This document shows, piece after piece, positions 34,460 through 44,671 of a stretch of DNA of 64,000 bases (position 1 is its first letter; the number at the start of each line of letters is the position of its first letter). The translations under genes and the position numbers were made by a program. Under the pieces are notes generated by a model. That model searched no databases. It saw only the letters and a list, made by a program, of their open reading frames with translations, and was not told the origin of the DNA. The stretch is from Sabellastarte sp. h YS-2021 (lineage: Eukaryota; Annelida; Polychaeta; Sabellida; Sabellidae): the NCBI GenBank assembly GCA_964017235.1, contig OZ024934.1:80690706-80754705 (forward strand), given 5' to 3'.

Positions 34460-35374
34460 ATGATGCGGACTGTTACACTCCTTCTTTGTATTGTTGGCCT
34501 CTTTGTACATTACCATAAGAGTCAAAACAGAATTCAGACTAGGTGCGATGTCGGCCTGCATGGACGTAAATATGATGGACCCACTACCAAATCCATTTTG
34601 TTCATTTATGTCAGGACACATAGAGTCACTTTTTGTGAAAAGGCGTCTTTCAGGCAGCTTGCTCTGGTTCTACTGTCGGGTGATGTCGCTCTAAATCCTG
34701 GGCCATTGAAGTTTGGGTTTGCTAACTGCCGGTCCATTAGGAATAAAGGTCCAATTCTCTGTGATGAAATCCAAACTGGAAATTTTGATGTTTTTTGTCT
34801 CACCGAGACCCATATTAAAGCTCTAGACACACCCTCATTTTTAAATGAGTTAACGCCTGAAGATTTTTCCCTTGTTCACACCAATAGAGAAAACAAACGT
34901 GGTGGCGGTGTTGGCTTTTTTATTAAATCTGCTCTTGATTTTAAAACCATTCATTCCCCTGAGTTCTCCTCCTTTGAAAATCACACTGTCTGTCTCACTC
35001 TTGATGGGCGTCGCTTGTTTCTTGGGGTCATTTACCAGCCCCCTGCCTCATCTGTAGTAAAATTTTTTGAAGATTTTCTGTCATATGTGGGTTTTTTGTC
35101 TTCCTTATCCCCCTCCTTTGTCATTTGTGGTGATTTTAATCTTCATGTCGACATTATGTCTCCAACAGTCTCTGAATTTAAATCAGTCATGGATTCTTGC
35201 TGTCTGTCCCTATACATTGATTTTCCAACTCACCTTCATGGTCATACCTTAGATTTGTTGATGGCTCCATCTGAGTTCTCTGCAATTTCTGATGTGAAAG
35301 GTTCAGGCTTCATTAGTGATCACAAAATTATCTCTTGTGTGGTTGACTTTCCATCTTTGGATACACCAATTTAG
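34460..35374 (+). CDS. LINE protein N-terminal part: 2A-like motif and APE endonuclease
   Basis: 304 codons opening MMRTVTLLLCIVGLF, just after an in-frame TAA. Residues 74-82 are GDVALNPGP, a 2A-like motif. APE-family blocks follow: FANCRSIRNKG, VFCLTETHIK, RGGGVGFFIKS, LGVIYQPP, FVICGDFNLHVD (catalytic Asp/Asn) and GFISDHKIIS (the SDH motif). The frame ends at TAG 35372-35374 but continues in the same frame as KVVTFRQYHKLNIDKF into the reverse-transcriptase part at 35405. The stop is therefore probably a nonsense mutation in one long ORF. The endonuclease would nick target DNA for target-primed reverse transcription (known for the family). Confidence 0.88.
   Translation: MMRTVTLLLCIVGLFVHYHKSQNRIQTRCDVGLHGRKYDGPTTKSILFIYVRTHRVTFCEKASFRQLALVLLSGDVALNPGPLKFGFANCRSIRNKGPILCDEIQTGNFDVFCLTETHIKALDTPSFLNELTPEDFSLVHTNRENKRGGGVGFFIKSALDFKTIHSPEFSSFENHTVCLTLDGRRLFLGVIYQPPASSVVKFFEDFLSYVGFLSSLSPSFVICGDFNLHVDIMSPTVSEFKSVMDSCCLSLYIDFPTHLHGHTLDLLMAPSEFSAISDVKGSGFISDHKIISCVVDFPSLDTPI
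34679..34705 (+). other. 2A-like translational recoding motif
   Basis: GGT GAT GTC GCT CTA AAT CCT GGG CCA encodes GDVALNPGP, preceded by the hydrophobic LALVLLS. The 2A consensus is DxExNPGP; here Ala replaces Glu. 2A-like motifs upstream of the endonuclease are known in CR1-like LINEs of sea urchin and other invertebrates. Confidence 0.75.
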
Positions 35375-35404
35375 AAAGTTGTTACCTTCCGTCAGTACCA
35401 TAAA

Positions 35405-37551
35405 TTGAATATTGATAAATTCAGAAGTGACCTCCTGACTATTCCGTTTGTTAGCTCACCATCTGATGACATAGATTTATTGCATGAACAGTACATGTCT
35501 GGTTTGTCTGGCCTTCTAGATATTCATGCACCAGTGAAGACTAAACAGCTCATCAAACCAGCCCCAAGCTGGATAACTGATGAGTATAGAACTGCCAAGT
35601 GCATGAGAAGGCAGTTTGAGCGTGCCTGGAGAAGAGACAAATCCCCTGAAAATCGTTCCCGTCTTCGACGGCAGATAAACAGATGTAACCACATCCTAAA
35701 TAGAAACAAGGGGTGTTTCTATCGTGATCTAGTTAGTGAAAATTACGGCGATAGCAAGAGGTTATGGCATGCACTAAACAGAACATTGAGTCGGTCAAAT
35801 TCTACTGTCCTCCCATCCTTTGATGATGAAAAATCTTTAGCAAACAGATTTGGTTCGTTTTTCATTGATAAAATTAAAAAGATTCGAGACACCTTTAAAT
35901 ACACCCGATCTCAGGTTCTTCATCCAGACAAGGAGCCGCCGACTTTCTGTTCCTTTCAAGCTGTCACTGAGACTGAAGTCCTTAAGTTTATCAAGGAATC
36001 CCCTTCTAAAACTTGCTCCCTCGATCCATGCCCCACTCACATTGTCAAACAATGTATTGACATTCTTCTCCCTTCATTGACTAAACTAGTTAACTTGTCC
36101 CTCAAAAACGGCATTTTCCCTAATCCTTTCAAACAGGCTATTGTCACTCCCCTCCTCAAAAAGTCCTCCCTTTTAAAAGAGGATTTGAAGAGCTACCGAC
36201 CAGTGTCCGGTCTTAGCTTCTTGTCAAAATTGGTCGAGCGAATTGTGGCTGCCCAAATTAGATCTCACATGGATTCTCATGATCTTGGTAATACTTTCCA
36301 GTCAGCCTACAAGGTGGGGCACTCGACAGAAACTGCCTTGTTGTGCATCAAAAATGAGATTCACTTATCTCTGTCCAAGGGCATGCCTACAGCACTAGTG
36401 CTACTCGACCTGTCTGCGGCATTTGATACTATCGATCATGACACACTCCTATCCTGTCTGTCGTCTAGATTTGGTTTTGCTGGATCGGCATTAAAATGGT
36501 TTAGATCCTATCTCCAGGATCGTTTTCAGTCAGTCAAGATTGGTTCTAGTCTTTCGAATTTGTTCAAATTGAAGTTTGGAGTCCCCCAAGGTTCTGTCTT
36601 AGGTCCCCTTCTGTTTTCCCTCTACACAACACCTCTTGGTCAAGTCATCAGAAAATATACCGGGGTCCGTTACCACTTCTATGCGGACGACACTCAGTTG
36701 TTCATTCACTTATCCCCTGATGATAGTCTCAAGTCTTTTGACCGTCTTAAATCATGTTTGAATGATATTCAGGTCTGGATGTCTGAAAACAAACTCAAGC
36801 TAAATCCTGATAAAACAGAATTCATAGTCTTCGGTGCCAAAGACAGACACAAATGGCTCAGTGACTCACTACCTGTCAATATCCTGGGTAATTGCCTCTC
36901 TCCCGCAGATGTTGTACGCAATCTGGGTGTTCTGTTTGATGCAAAGTTTTGTTTCACCAATCACGTAAATTCTGTTATCAAGTCCTGCTTTATCAGCCTC
37001 AGGGACCTTCATCGTATCAGGAGGTTTCTTTCTGTGGATACATCAGTGGTGATTGCAAATGCTCTGGTCAGTAGTCGTTTGGATTTTGCAACTCTCTTTT
37101 TCGCAGTTTGTCATCCCGAAATGCTACAAGGCTCCAATATGTTCAAAATGCGCTTGCACGGTTTGTCACTGGTGCTTCAAAGTACACTCACATTACATCC
37201 ACCCTTAGGACACTCCATTGGCTACCCGTTAGACAACGTATTATCTTCAAAACCCTAGTTTTGGTCTATAAGTACCTCACCACTGGCCAGCCTAAGTATT
37301 TTGCACCATATCTCCCCTTGTACAAATCTGCCGTGAATACAAGACGTTCCAATCCCAAAAATTTGTTCCTTCTGGTTCCCTCTTACTGTCCTTCCATCCA
37401 TAAATCAAAGGTCCATTTTAACAATAGTTTCTCATATGATGCCCCTAAGTTATGGAATGATCTTCCATATGATATACGCAGTGCTCCAAATCTCTCCAGT
37501 TTCAAAAGTCGACTCAAAACCTACCTATTTCAGAAATCATTCCCACCATAG
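35405..37551 (+). CDS. LINE reverse transcriptase and C-terminal domain
   Basis: 617 codons in the frame of the endonuclease ORF. RT blocks appear in order: FKQAIVTPLLKK, SYRPVSGLSFLSKLVERIV, SAYKVGHSTETALL, ALVLLDLSAAFDTIDHD (first catalytic Asp), GVPQGSVLGPLLFSLYT, YHFYADDTQLFIHL (catalytic YADD) and LGVLFDAKF. Near 37.1 kb the frame shifts. Frame one to 37551 carries RLQYVQNALARFVTG, LHWLPVRQRIIFKTLVLVYK, DAPKLWNDLPYDIR and SFKSRLKTYLF, the usual end of CR1/L2-type proteins. Catalytic residues are intact. One indel and the upstream stop disable the copy. Confidence 0.9.
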
Positions 37552-37710
37552 CTTCTTACTACCGAACACCGGACCGCCTCCCTGGCAACGACTCGGAACA
37601 TGTCTAATGTCTCATGATTTATGCCTTACGGATTGGATGGTGTGCCTTAGAATCCGTTGATATGGAGATTAAGCACCTGGACAACTGATTGATTGATTGA
37701 TTGATTCTTC

Positions 37711-38394
37711 TATCGCCAGATAGTCAAATGATGCACACCACAATTAATAATTCAGGTGCATGTTGTTATATTTGTTTCAAGCAAGAGTCTATTGATCGGG
37801 TTCCCGTTCGTTAGAAACGCTAGCTATCGATCAGGTCCCCTGTAATATAATATGATGTATTGCATATATTATGTATGACTGTCTTTTGTTGTGTCATGAT
37901 TTTAATGAAATAAAATAAAGCTAAAATAAGTTGAAAGGAGAAATATAGTGGCAATTTACAATGAAAAAAAAAAAATTTCGCCACACTAGTACTGGATCCG
38001 AGAATTGTATGAGTGCATTATGATCTACCGATATTTTACTCTCACTGCACCTACTGTTGAACTTGCAGGAAGTGAAGAAAATATAAGGCCATGATGCTGG
38101 TTTCTGGCAATATTTTACAAAAAAAATGTCAAATGCTGTTACTTGTACATATGCAAACTGAAGAAAATATGAGGGCACGATCGGTGGGTTTCCTTGCAAT
38201 AATATACAACTAGAAGATCTAGCCAACCGTGATTAATTTAATTAACCAATGAAAACAACTGTTACTGACAATTTCATCAATTAGTACCAACTAAATAAAA
38301 TGGGACCTGTTCGTTAGCCACGCTTTCTATTGACCGGGTCCCCGTTTGTTAGCCACTTCGTTGTTTCAAAGCTTTATATTTTAATAATATAAAC
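37711..38394. other. Interval without a recognised gene
   Basis: Related phrases GTTCCCGTTCGTTAGAAACG (37799) and CCTGTTCGTTAGCCACGC (38306) with GGTCCCC nearby suggest a small dispersed repeat. An AAAATAAAG follows at 37912. No coding frame was recognised. Confidence 0.35.
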
Positions 38395-38908
38395 TCTACT
38401 GCTACCCTAGACCAAGTTTCTGTCAAGTCGCCAATTGCTATTGATATATTGAAGGACGCAATGGCGAGGGACAGAGTTCACATGTACCTCTTTTCTGTGT
38501 AAATCTCGAATGGTGGGGAATTATTGTATTCACTTTCAAAACTCCTTGTTATGTCTATTATAGCTGTATCCAGTTTACAATACTTATGGTATTAAATAAA
38601 ACTGCTTTTAGAAGCCAGGAATTTCTTTTGTAGATAACTATGTAATGTTGAAGGTTTGTTTGGATTTTGAAAATTAGTTGAAATATATACATGCCAGTTT
38701 GATTGGCATAAAATACAAGTGAATGGCACATACTTACCTTAAAGAAACCAAATAACACTCTATACTTGTGGTAATATGTGTATAAATATGCCGTTCAGAA
38801 TTTACACAGAAAACAAGTACATGTGAGCTCTGTCCCTCGCCATTGCGTACCATCAGAAACATCAACAGCAATGTGCGACGGGACAGAAACTCAGTCTACT
38901 GCTACCCT
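38395..38908. mobile_element. Foldback/MITE element with long inverted arms and 14-bp direct repeats
   Basis: Direct repeats TCTACTGCTACCCT at 38395-38408 and 38895-38908 enclose arms of about 105 bp. The left AGTTTCTGTC...ACGCAATGGCGAGGGACAGA (38411-38476) mirrors the right TCTGTCCCTCGCCATTGCGT (38829-38848). The pairing continues through TTTTCTGTGTAAAT on the loop side. The ~270-bp loop is AT-rich and includes a short AGTTGAAATATATACATGCC stretch. No ORF. Confidence 0.7.
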
Positions 38909-39222
38909 GCATAAATTGGCCACAGGCATAAGATGTCTGCAGCTCATCTACAGGCTCCAGAAAGACAAATAGGTTATTGTACACCAATGAAAACTGTTGC
39001 ATGTAATAAGTTTAACAATAATACACGATTTCAGAGTGTAGTAGGCCACTCATATTAAAGCCCTGTGAAGGTGTGTTGAGGGCGGCCAACTTATGCCTGC
39101 AGCCAACTTATGCAGGGTAACCAGAAATACCAGTGAACGTCTATTTTGTAGATAAATGGAAGCATTTGTCCTTGACCTCTAACAAAGACATAATCGGGGC
39201 GTTCACTGATAGAAAGCCATTA
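38909..39222. other. Short interval between two foldback elements
   Basis: GCCAACTTATGCCTGCAGCC followed by CAACTTATGCAGGG (39091-39118) is a small local duplication. Nothing else was recognised. Confidence 0.35.
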
Positions 39223-40170
39223 GTAACATGAAATTTTTCCCTGAAGTAAAATTTTTCTTCTAGGTCCCTTCTAAACCACGGATATCAGTTGTTATTGTAT
39301 TTTGTTGTTGTTAAACGGAAGTTTAAGAAATATTATCTAAAAATATCGATAACTTTCAACAATATGTTGAATTTTATGCAAAATAAAGTATTTTCGGTAT
39401 ATAGCTTGTGCGATGGTGTAGAAACAGTGTCCTGTGAAATTGTTCCCCTTCCTGTCCTTGTACCCATTTTTATGCCATCGCGCCTGTGCAGAAATGGTTA
39501 TATTATAAACCGAAAATACTTTCATTTACATAATATTCAACATATTGAAAGTAGACGTGGTTACCTCGGCTCTACTTTACTTGCATGTAGAGCCGTGGTG
39601 CGACCCCACATAAAACTAGAGATTTGCTTGAAATCATTTTCTGTTGAATAAAACTTGATAAATTGACTCAAAATGGTTTGATATAGTTAAAAACAGTTCA
39701 CATTAAGGCAGTGAAACAGCAAATACAATATGTGTATAATATATATGCTATTATATAAAGCTTTTATAACCATTTATAACAAAAGAACATTTTCAAGTTT
39801 TTGGAGAAATGGTCCCAAAAATATTGAAAATGAGGAAATATCATTTAGTTTTTGTCATATATTTTTGCATGTTGACTGACTATTGAGGAAAATGTAACTA
39901 GGTAGTTGTGGGAACAGTTGTGTGTATAATTTGTATGGTATTTGTGTTTTATGCAAATCTCTAGTTTTATGTGGGGTCGTGCCACGGCTCTACACGCAAG
40001 TAAAAAGTAGAGCCGAGGTAACCATGTCTATGTTGAAAGTTATCGATATTTTTACATTAAATTTCTTAAACTATCATTTAACAACATTCAAACACAATAA
40101 TAATTGAGATCTGTGGTTAAGAAGTGACTTAGAAGAAAAATTTTACTTCCGGGAAAAATTGTCATGTTAC
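39223..40170. mobile_element. Foldback element, ~0.95 kb, with a nested smaller foldback
   Basis: The outer ends GTAACATG (39223) and CATGTTAC (40163-40170) open long imperfect arms. The left GAAGTAAAATTTTTCTTCTA mirrors TAGAAGAAAAATTTTACTTC on the right. TATCGATAACTTTCAACA (39343) mirrors 40029-40047. ACCTCGGCTCTACTTTAC (39561) mirrors 40000-40020. The loop is 39640-39945. The left arm is interrupted at about 39363-39548 by a second palindromic element. Confidence 0.8.
39363..39548. mobile_element. Nested palindromic MITE inside the foldback arm
   Basis: ATGTTGAATTTTATGCAAAA with AAAGTATTTTCGGTATATA at the left is mirrored by TATAAACCGAAAATACTTTC with CATAATATTCAACAT at the right. It sits in the left arm only, since the right arm is uninterrupted at the matching point near 40030. 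It therefore arrived after the larger element. Confidence 0.75.
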
Positions 40171-41441
40171 AACGGGTAAAAAGACGGGAAGAAGAAAAAT
40201 TTCACGACCCAAAAAATTTCAAGGGACACCGGGAGCCATGATTACGGTAGGCCGTCTGGATAGATTTATCATATGATCGTGATGTCAATCCTCATAAGCC
40301 TATGTGCATATTATTATTTGTTTTATGTTGCATTATATTTTTAAACTGAATTTTGAAACGAGCAGCAGGCTCTCATAAGCATTTGGTAAAAATGTACAAT
40401 GATACAAAGATCTTGCCCATCAAATATACCATTTAACATGCTTTTCAGGTCAATTAAGTGAAACATTGGAATAAAATAACTCAAAACAAATTATTTTTAA
40501 CTGTATCTGAATTTTGATATAGGGGGGCCAAAAGTTGGATCCCTTAGTTAGAAAATTTTACTGTTCCCCGGAAATTATAATTAACCCTATTAAATATAAG
40601 CAAAACAAAGAATTGAACAAAAAACATTTAAAAAGAACAATTAGTTGTTTGCATTTTTTTTTACCTTAAAGTGTAACTTTCCTTCTATTGCACTACTATG
40701 GTAGTATTAATGGTAACCTACCAATAAACACCTATGCTCTGATTAATATTTGGAAATTAATTACATTAACAGCTTTTAATAGGAAACCAGTTAGAACGCC
40801 ACCAAACCATAATGCCACCTCCATAGCACCGCCACTAACCAACATCAATAAGCAGGTACATCATTTGTATGTACATGTATGTATCTATTCACACCCATCC
40901 CTAAATTTATTAAAGACAATCACAGTAAAAAAATAAATAAATTGCCAATGTTAATAATCTATGTAATAGTAAACATATTTTCTGCCAAAAAATGTACCGG
41001 TAAATCTTTTAAGAAAATTGAGGGTGGGGACGTTAATTGGTCTACAACTACTATGGCTTTATTTACACATAAAGTTTAAACCATGTTTATACACTTACTT
41101 ATAGCCTGACCTACACTAGACTCTGCCATAGCAGAGCAAGGTCAACTCACATAAGTAACACATGTGGTGGCATTTTGGAGTGGCATTTGATCATTGTGCC
41201 TCTCATGTATCACAGTTTCTCCTTACTCCACGGCATTAAGTTAGTTTTCACAGTTCTCTACCAATGTCACTTTAGTTGTGTTTTTATTCAAGCCTTTAAT
41301 ATTTATTACCACGTCAGTGACACAGTCTTTTCAGAACATTTAATAACAGGCAGACAATTAAAGATCCCTTGATTGTTATAAAGTATTAGTTCAAACTTGC
41401 TATTTTTTGACTGACTGTCAATATTTTACTTATTAATTATT
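40171..41441. other. Interval without a recognised gene
   Basis: AT-rich, with a few short open frames and no family resemblance. No internal repeats of note were seen. Confidence 0.35.
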
Positions 41442-43760
41442 GTATCCCAGGGCGAAAGTCGGGGATACTTAGGATTCAGTACGGTCATGCCGCAGCCGCA
41501 GAGATTTCCTTTCGGATGCGATAACTTAAAAAAAATAATTTTGTGAGACCTTTAAATTTGGTATATGGGTATATACGGGCAATGCCACGAACGCAATTGT
41601 TTTGTGACCTTGACCTTCAATTTCAAGGTCACTGGTGGCCTCTTAATGGTCAGACTTTGGCCATTTTTTCACATTTTGGCCCAGTTCTCATGTACAGAAA
41701 GTTAGATCATCCTATGGGTGGTATATATAATACATATATATGTCCTCTGTAAGCATGCCGAAATTTGACCTTGAAGCTCTTCATTGAAGGTCATCCACAG
41801 ACTGCCAAAGTACCTCACCGAGGCCATTTTTGGAGATATTATCAGTTTTCACACTTAATGCTGATTATATTGCATGGAAACTATTTAAAATGGCTTTGGA
41901 GGTTGAGTATATGATGGTTTACCAGCATCCAGTTTGTTGACCCGCCACCGCAGTGTGTAGAGAGATTTCACCATTACTGCCCTAACGAAAAAATATTATA
42001 GCTACCCTTCTCAAATTTACAGGATATATTCATAACCATAAAATATTGCCTGGTAATATTTTTGGCCTCATTTTGAAAAACAAGATGGCTGCTACGAGTG
42101 TTTTTTGACTTTCAGCATCACTTTTGTTGGCCGTCTAGAGCAAAGGGTATTTATTATAGGTAGAGATATAAAAATTCTCAGGATATGTTCCCCATTACAA
42201 AATCTTGACTGGGAATATTTTTGGCCTCATTTTGAAAAAACAAGACTGAGAATCTTTTGGTGTGGTCAGATTTGACCTTGGACCCCTCATTCAAGGTCAA
42301 ATAAGGATAACCAAACCTAAAAGTGCTTATGACTCGCTTATTATTGATCCTAGAGGTTTGGGATGGTAAACCAACCTATAGGAAATCATGGGATGGGAAT
42401 CTTCTGATGTGGTCAGATTTGACCTTGGACCCTCCTTCAAGGTCAAACGAGGATAGCCAAACTTAAAAGTGCTTGTAACTTGCTTATTATTGGTCCTAGA
42501 GGTATGGGATGGTAAACCAACCTGTAGGAGATTACAGGCTGGGAATGTTTTGGTGTGGTCAAGTTTTTTTTTTTTTGTATGATCAATAGAACCACCCCAG
42601 GGCTGAACTTACCAGTACCCCAATACCTGCCTGAACAGCCCCTAGATGGTCAAGTCAAAAATAAAAGACAAAGTGGGTTTAATTTTCTATTTGATACTAA
42701 ATATTTTGACACATGCACAATTATGACAGTTTATATTTAAAATGATGAAGATGAATTAAGGATTAGAACTACCTTCAAATAACAACCAAAAGTGAAAGAA
42801 AGGTCAAGATGTTTGAAGGCCAAGGTCACTCAATTCGCTGCGACCTTGGAAAAACATGAAGTTCAAACTAACAGTAATGAGGGCAGAGCCCAGTAACCTA
42901 TGGACGAAGCCAAGGTTTTAAAAGAAGGTGGTTCGAACCCAAAACCACTTAGTGATATTACTTGACTTCATTACATTGAGGAATGTTAAGTTACATAAAA
43001 GTAGACCAATTCAATAAAGTTAAATTTAGGATATACCATGGTCTGTGTGTGATATTTATGATTTTACATGGAAGTGTATGCAGCTGAGGCTAGAAATAAA
43101 ACCATTACAAAATCTTTACTGGGAATATTTTTGGCCTCATTTTGAAAAACAAGATGGCCACCATGGTCATGTCAGTAGTGAAAAGTGCTTGTATCTCTCT
43201 TGTTATTGGTCCTAGAGGTTTGGTATGTGAAGCCAACCTATAGGAAATCATGGGCTGGCAATCTTCTGATGTGGTTGGATTTAACCTTGGACCCTCCTTC
43301 AAGGTCAAACGATGAGACCCAAACTTAAAAGTGCTTATAACTCGCTTATTATTGGTCCTAGAGGTATGGAATGGTAAACCAACCTGTAGGATATCATGGG
43401 CTGGGAATCTTTTGGTGTGGTCAGATTTGACCTTGGACCCCTCCTTCAAGGTCAAATCAAGATAGCCAAACCTTAAAGTGCTTATAACTCGCTTATTATT
43501 GGTCCTAGATGTTTGGGATGGTAAACCAACCTATGGAAAATCATGGGATGGGAATCATTTGGTTTGGTCAGATTTGACCTTGGACCCCTCCTTCAAGGTC
43601 AAACGAGGATAGCCAAACTTAAAAGTGCTTATAACTCGATTATTATTGATCCTAAAGGTTTGGGATGTGAAATCAACTTGTAGGGTATCATGGGCTGGGA
43701 ATCTTCTGATGTGGTCAGATTTGACCTTGAACCCCTTCTTTAAGGTCAAGTGATGGTTCA
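41442..43760 (+). repeat. TC5 tandem-core element
   Basis: The 5' tip GTATCCC...GGGATAC (41442-41468) forms a 7-bp stem with a 13-nt loop. A conserved flank (CAGTACGGTCATGCCGCAGC) and several related modules follow. A ~147-bp tandem core comes next, with unit starts in phase at 42261, 42408, 42554 and again 43270, 43416, 43563, 43710. The unit carries CTTATAACTCGCTTATTATT, TGGTCCTAGAGGTTTGGGAT and GATTTGACCTTGGACCCCT. It is interrupted at about 42575-43080. Confidence 0.85.
42575..43080. other. Unrelated insert within the TC5 array
   Basis: After a T15 run (42565-42579) the TC5 unit stops and ~500 bp of unmatched sequence follows, before a partial TC5 module resumes near 43110. No gene, TIR or target duplication was read. 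Confidence 0.4.
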
Positions 43761-44671
43761 CTGACTTTGGTCAGTTGTCTTTCTGGTGGATATAGATTTG
43801 TATCGGTTCTCCGATGCGTGAGTCTAGTTGATCGTCTTTCTGTAGCCACCTTATGAAAAATAGGAAAAGTTAAATTGCAATGGATAGAATTTCAATCTAT
43901 CGCTGTCATTATTATATTTGAAATTTTTTAGTCTATTACTATAACTATTACGTCAGATTTGACACCAATGTATTACTTTTCTGAGTTACTTATGCCAGTA
44001 TAGATAAACTGTCCCATTTTGCACCATGAGTCACCCAAATAGTTTGAAACCCACTAATGACGTTCTGTGGAACAACTGATTTTTTTTCCCAGTGTGACCT
44101 TGGCTGTTGGAAAGATATTTAATCCCAATTTAGCCCTTCAAACTGAAAATACCAGTAAAAGACCATTGCTGGGTTCTTTTCATCTCCAAACAGGTTATTG
44201 ATATTAATTTACAAAACAGTGTTTGGATTAAAGTTCATTTTGTTTTGCATGTAAGACACAATTGAACTGTTATTTTATGCTGTAAAATGCATAAATTGAC
44301 TCCCACCTGTTTCAACAGTTCACGATGCAATTCAGTTTCTTCATAAAATTTCATTGCTGGTAGAGATGGATTCAAAAGGACTTGTTTATTCTTAACACAA
44401 ACAAATGTCACCTTAACTGTTTAGTAAACTAACATTGACCAGGAAAAGGTGGTTTGAACTACTTTTAATTGCTTCTTTGCCATCCTTTCTCTTTTATCAT
44501 ACTTTACTTTTACTATTTGTAGTCTGTTGGGCCATTATTTTGAAGATATTTTGAGGTCATAGGGATTTAAGCAGCCTGTTATAGTTTCTCTTCTTAATAT
44601 CATCCATATCAAATATTTGCAGTGCATGTTTAGGTTATTTTTATTTTTTATTTCAGGTTACCTCGTACAGG
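43761..44671 (+). other. MED24: Region upstream of MED24 with 3' splice acceptor
   Basis: No repeat or coding frame was recognised. TTTTTATTTTTTATTTCAG ends at 44656, leaving a 15-base leader before the MED24 ATG. This implies an upstream non-coding exon joined here. I could not place its donor or the promoter. Confidence 0.5.

Larger units (their letters stand above)
34140..37710 (+). mobile_element. CR1/L2-like LINE, near full length
   Basis: It comprises a 5' UTR with an 83-bp duplication, an ORF with a 2A-like motif, APE-type endonuclease, reverse transcriptase and a conserved C-terminal block, a short 3' UTR and a (GATT)n tail (37686-37706). It carries one in-frame stop (35372-35374) and one frame change near 37.1 kb. 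Otherwise it is intact, so insertion is fairly recent. The 5' limit is approximate and I could not read a target duplication. Confidence 0.85.

Noticed and set aside
34364-34621. Minus-strand frames across the LINE as separate genes
   Set aside because: They are antisense shadows of the endonuclease and RT ORFs.
43105-43761. Minus-strand frames with RLTLKEGSKVKSD repeats
   Set aside because: They are translations of the TC5 147-bp unit (the TGACCTTGGACCC phrase), not a repeat protein.
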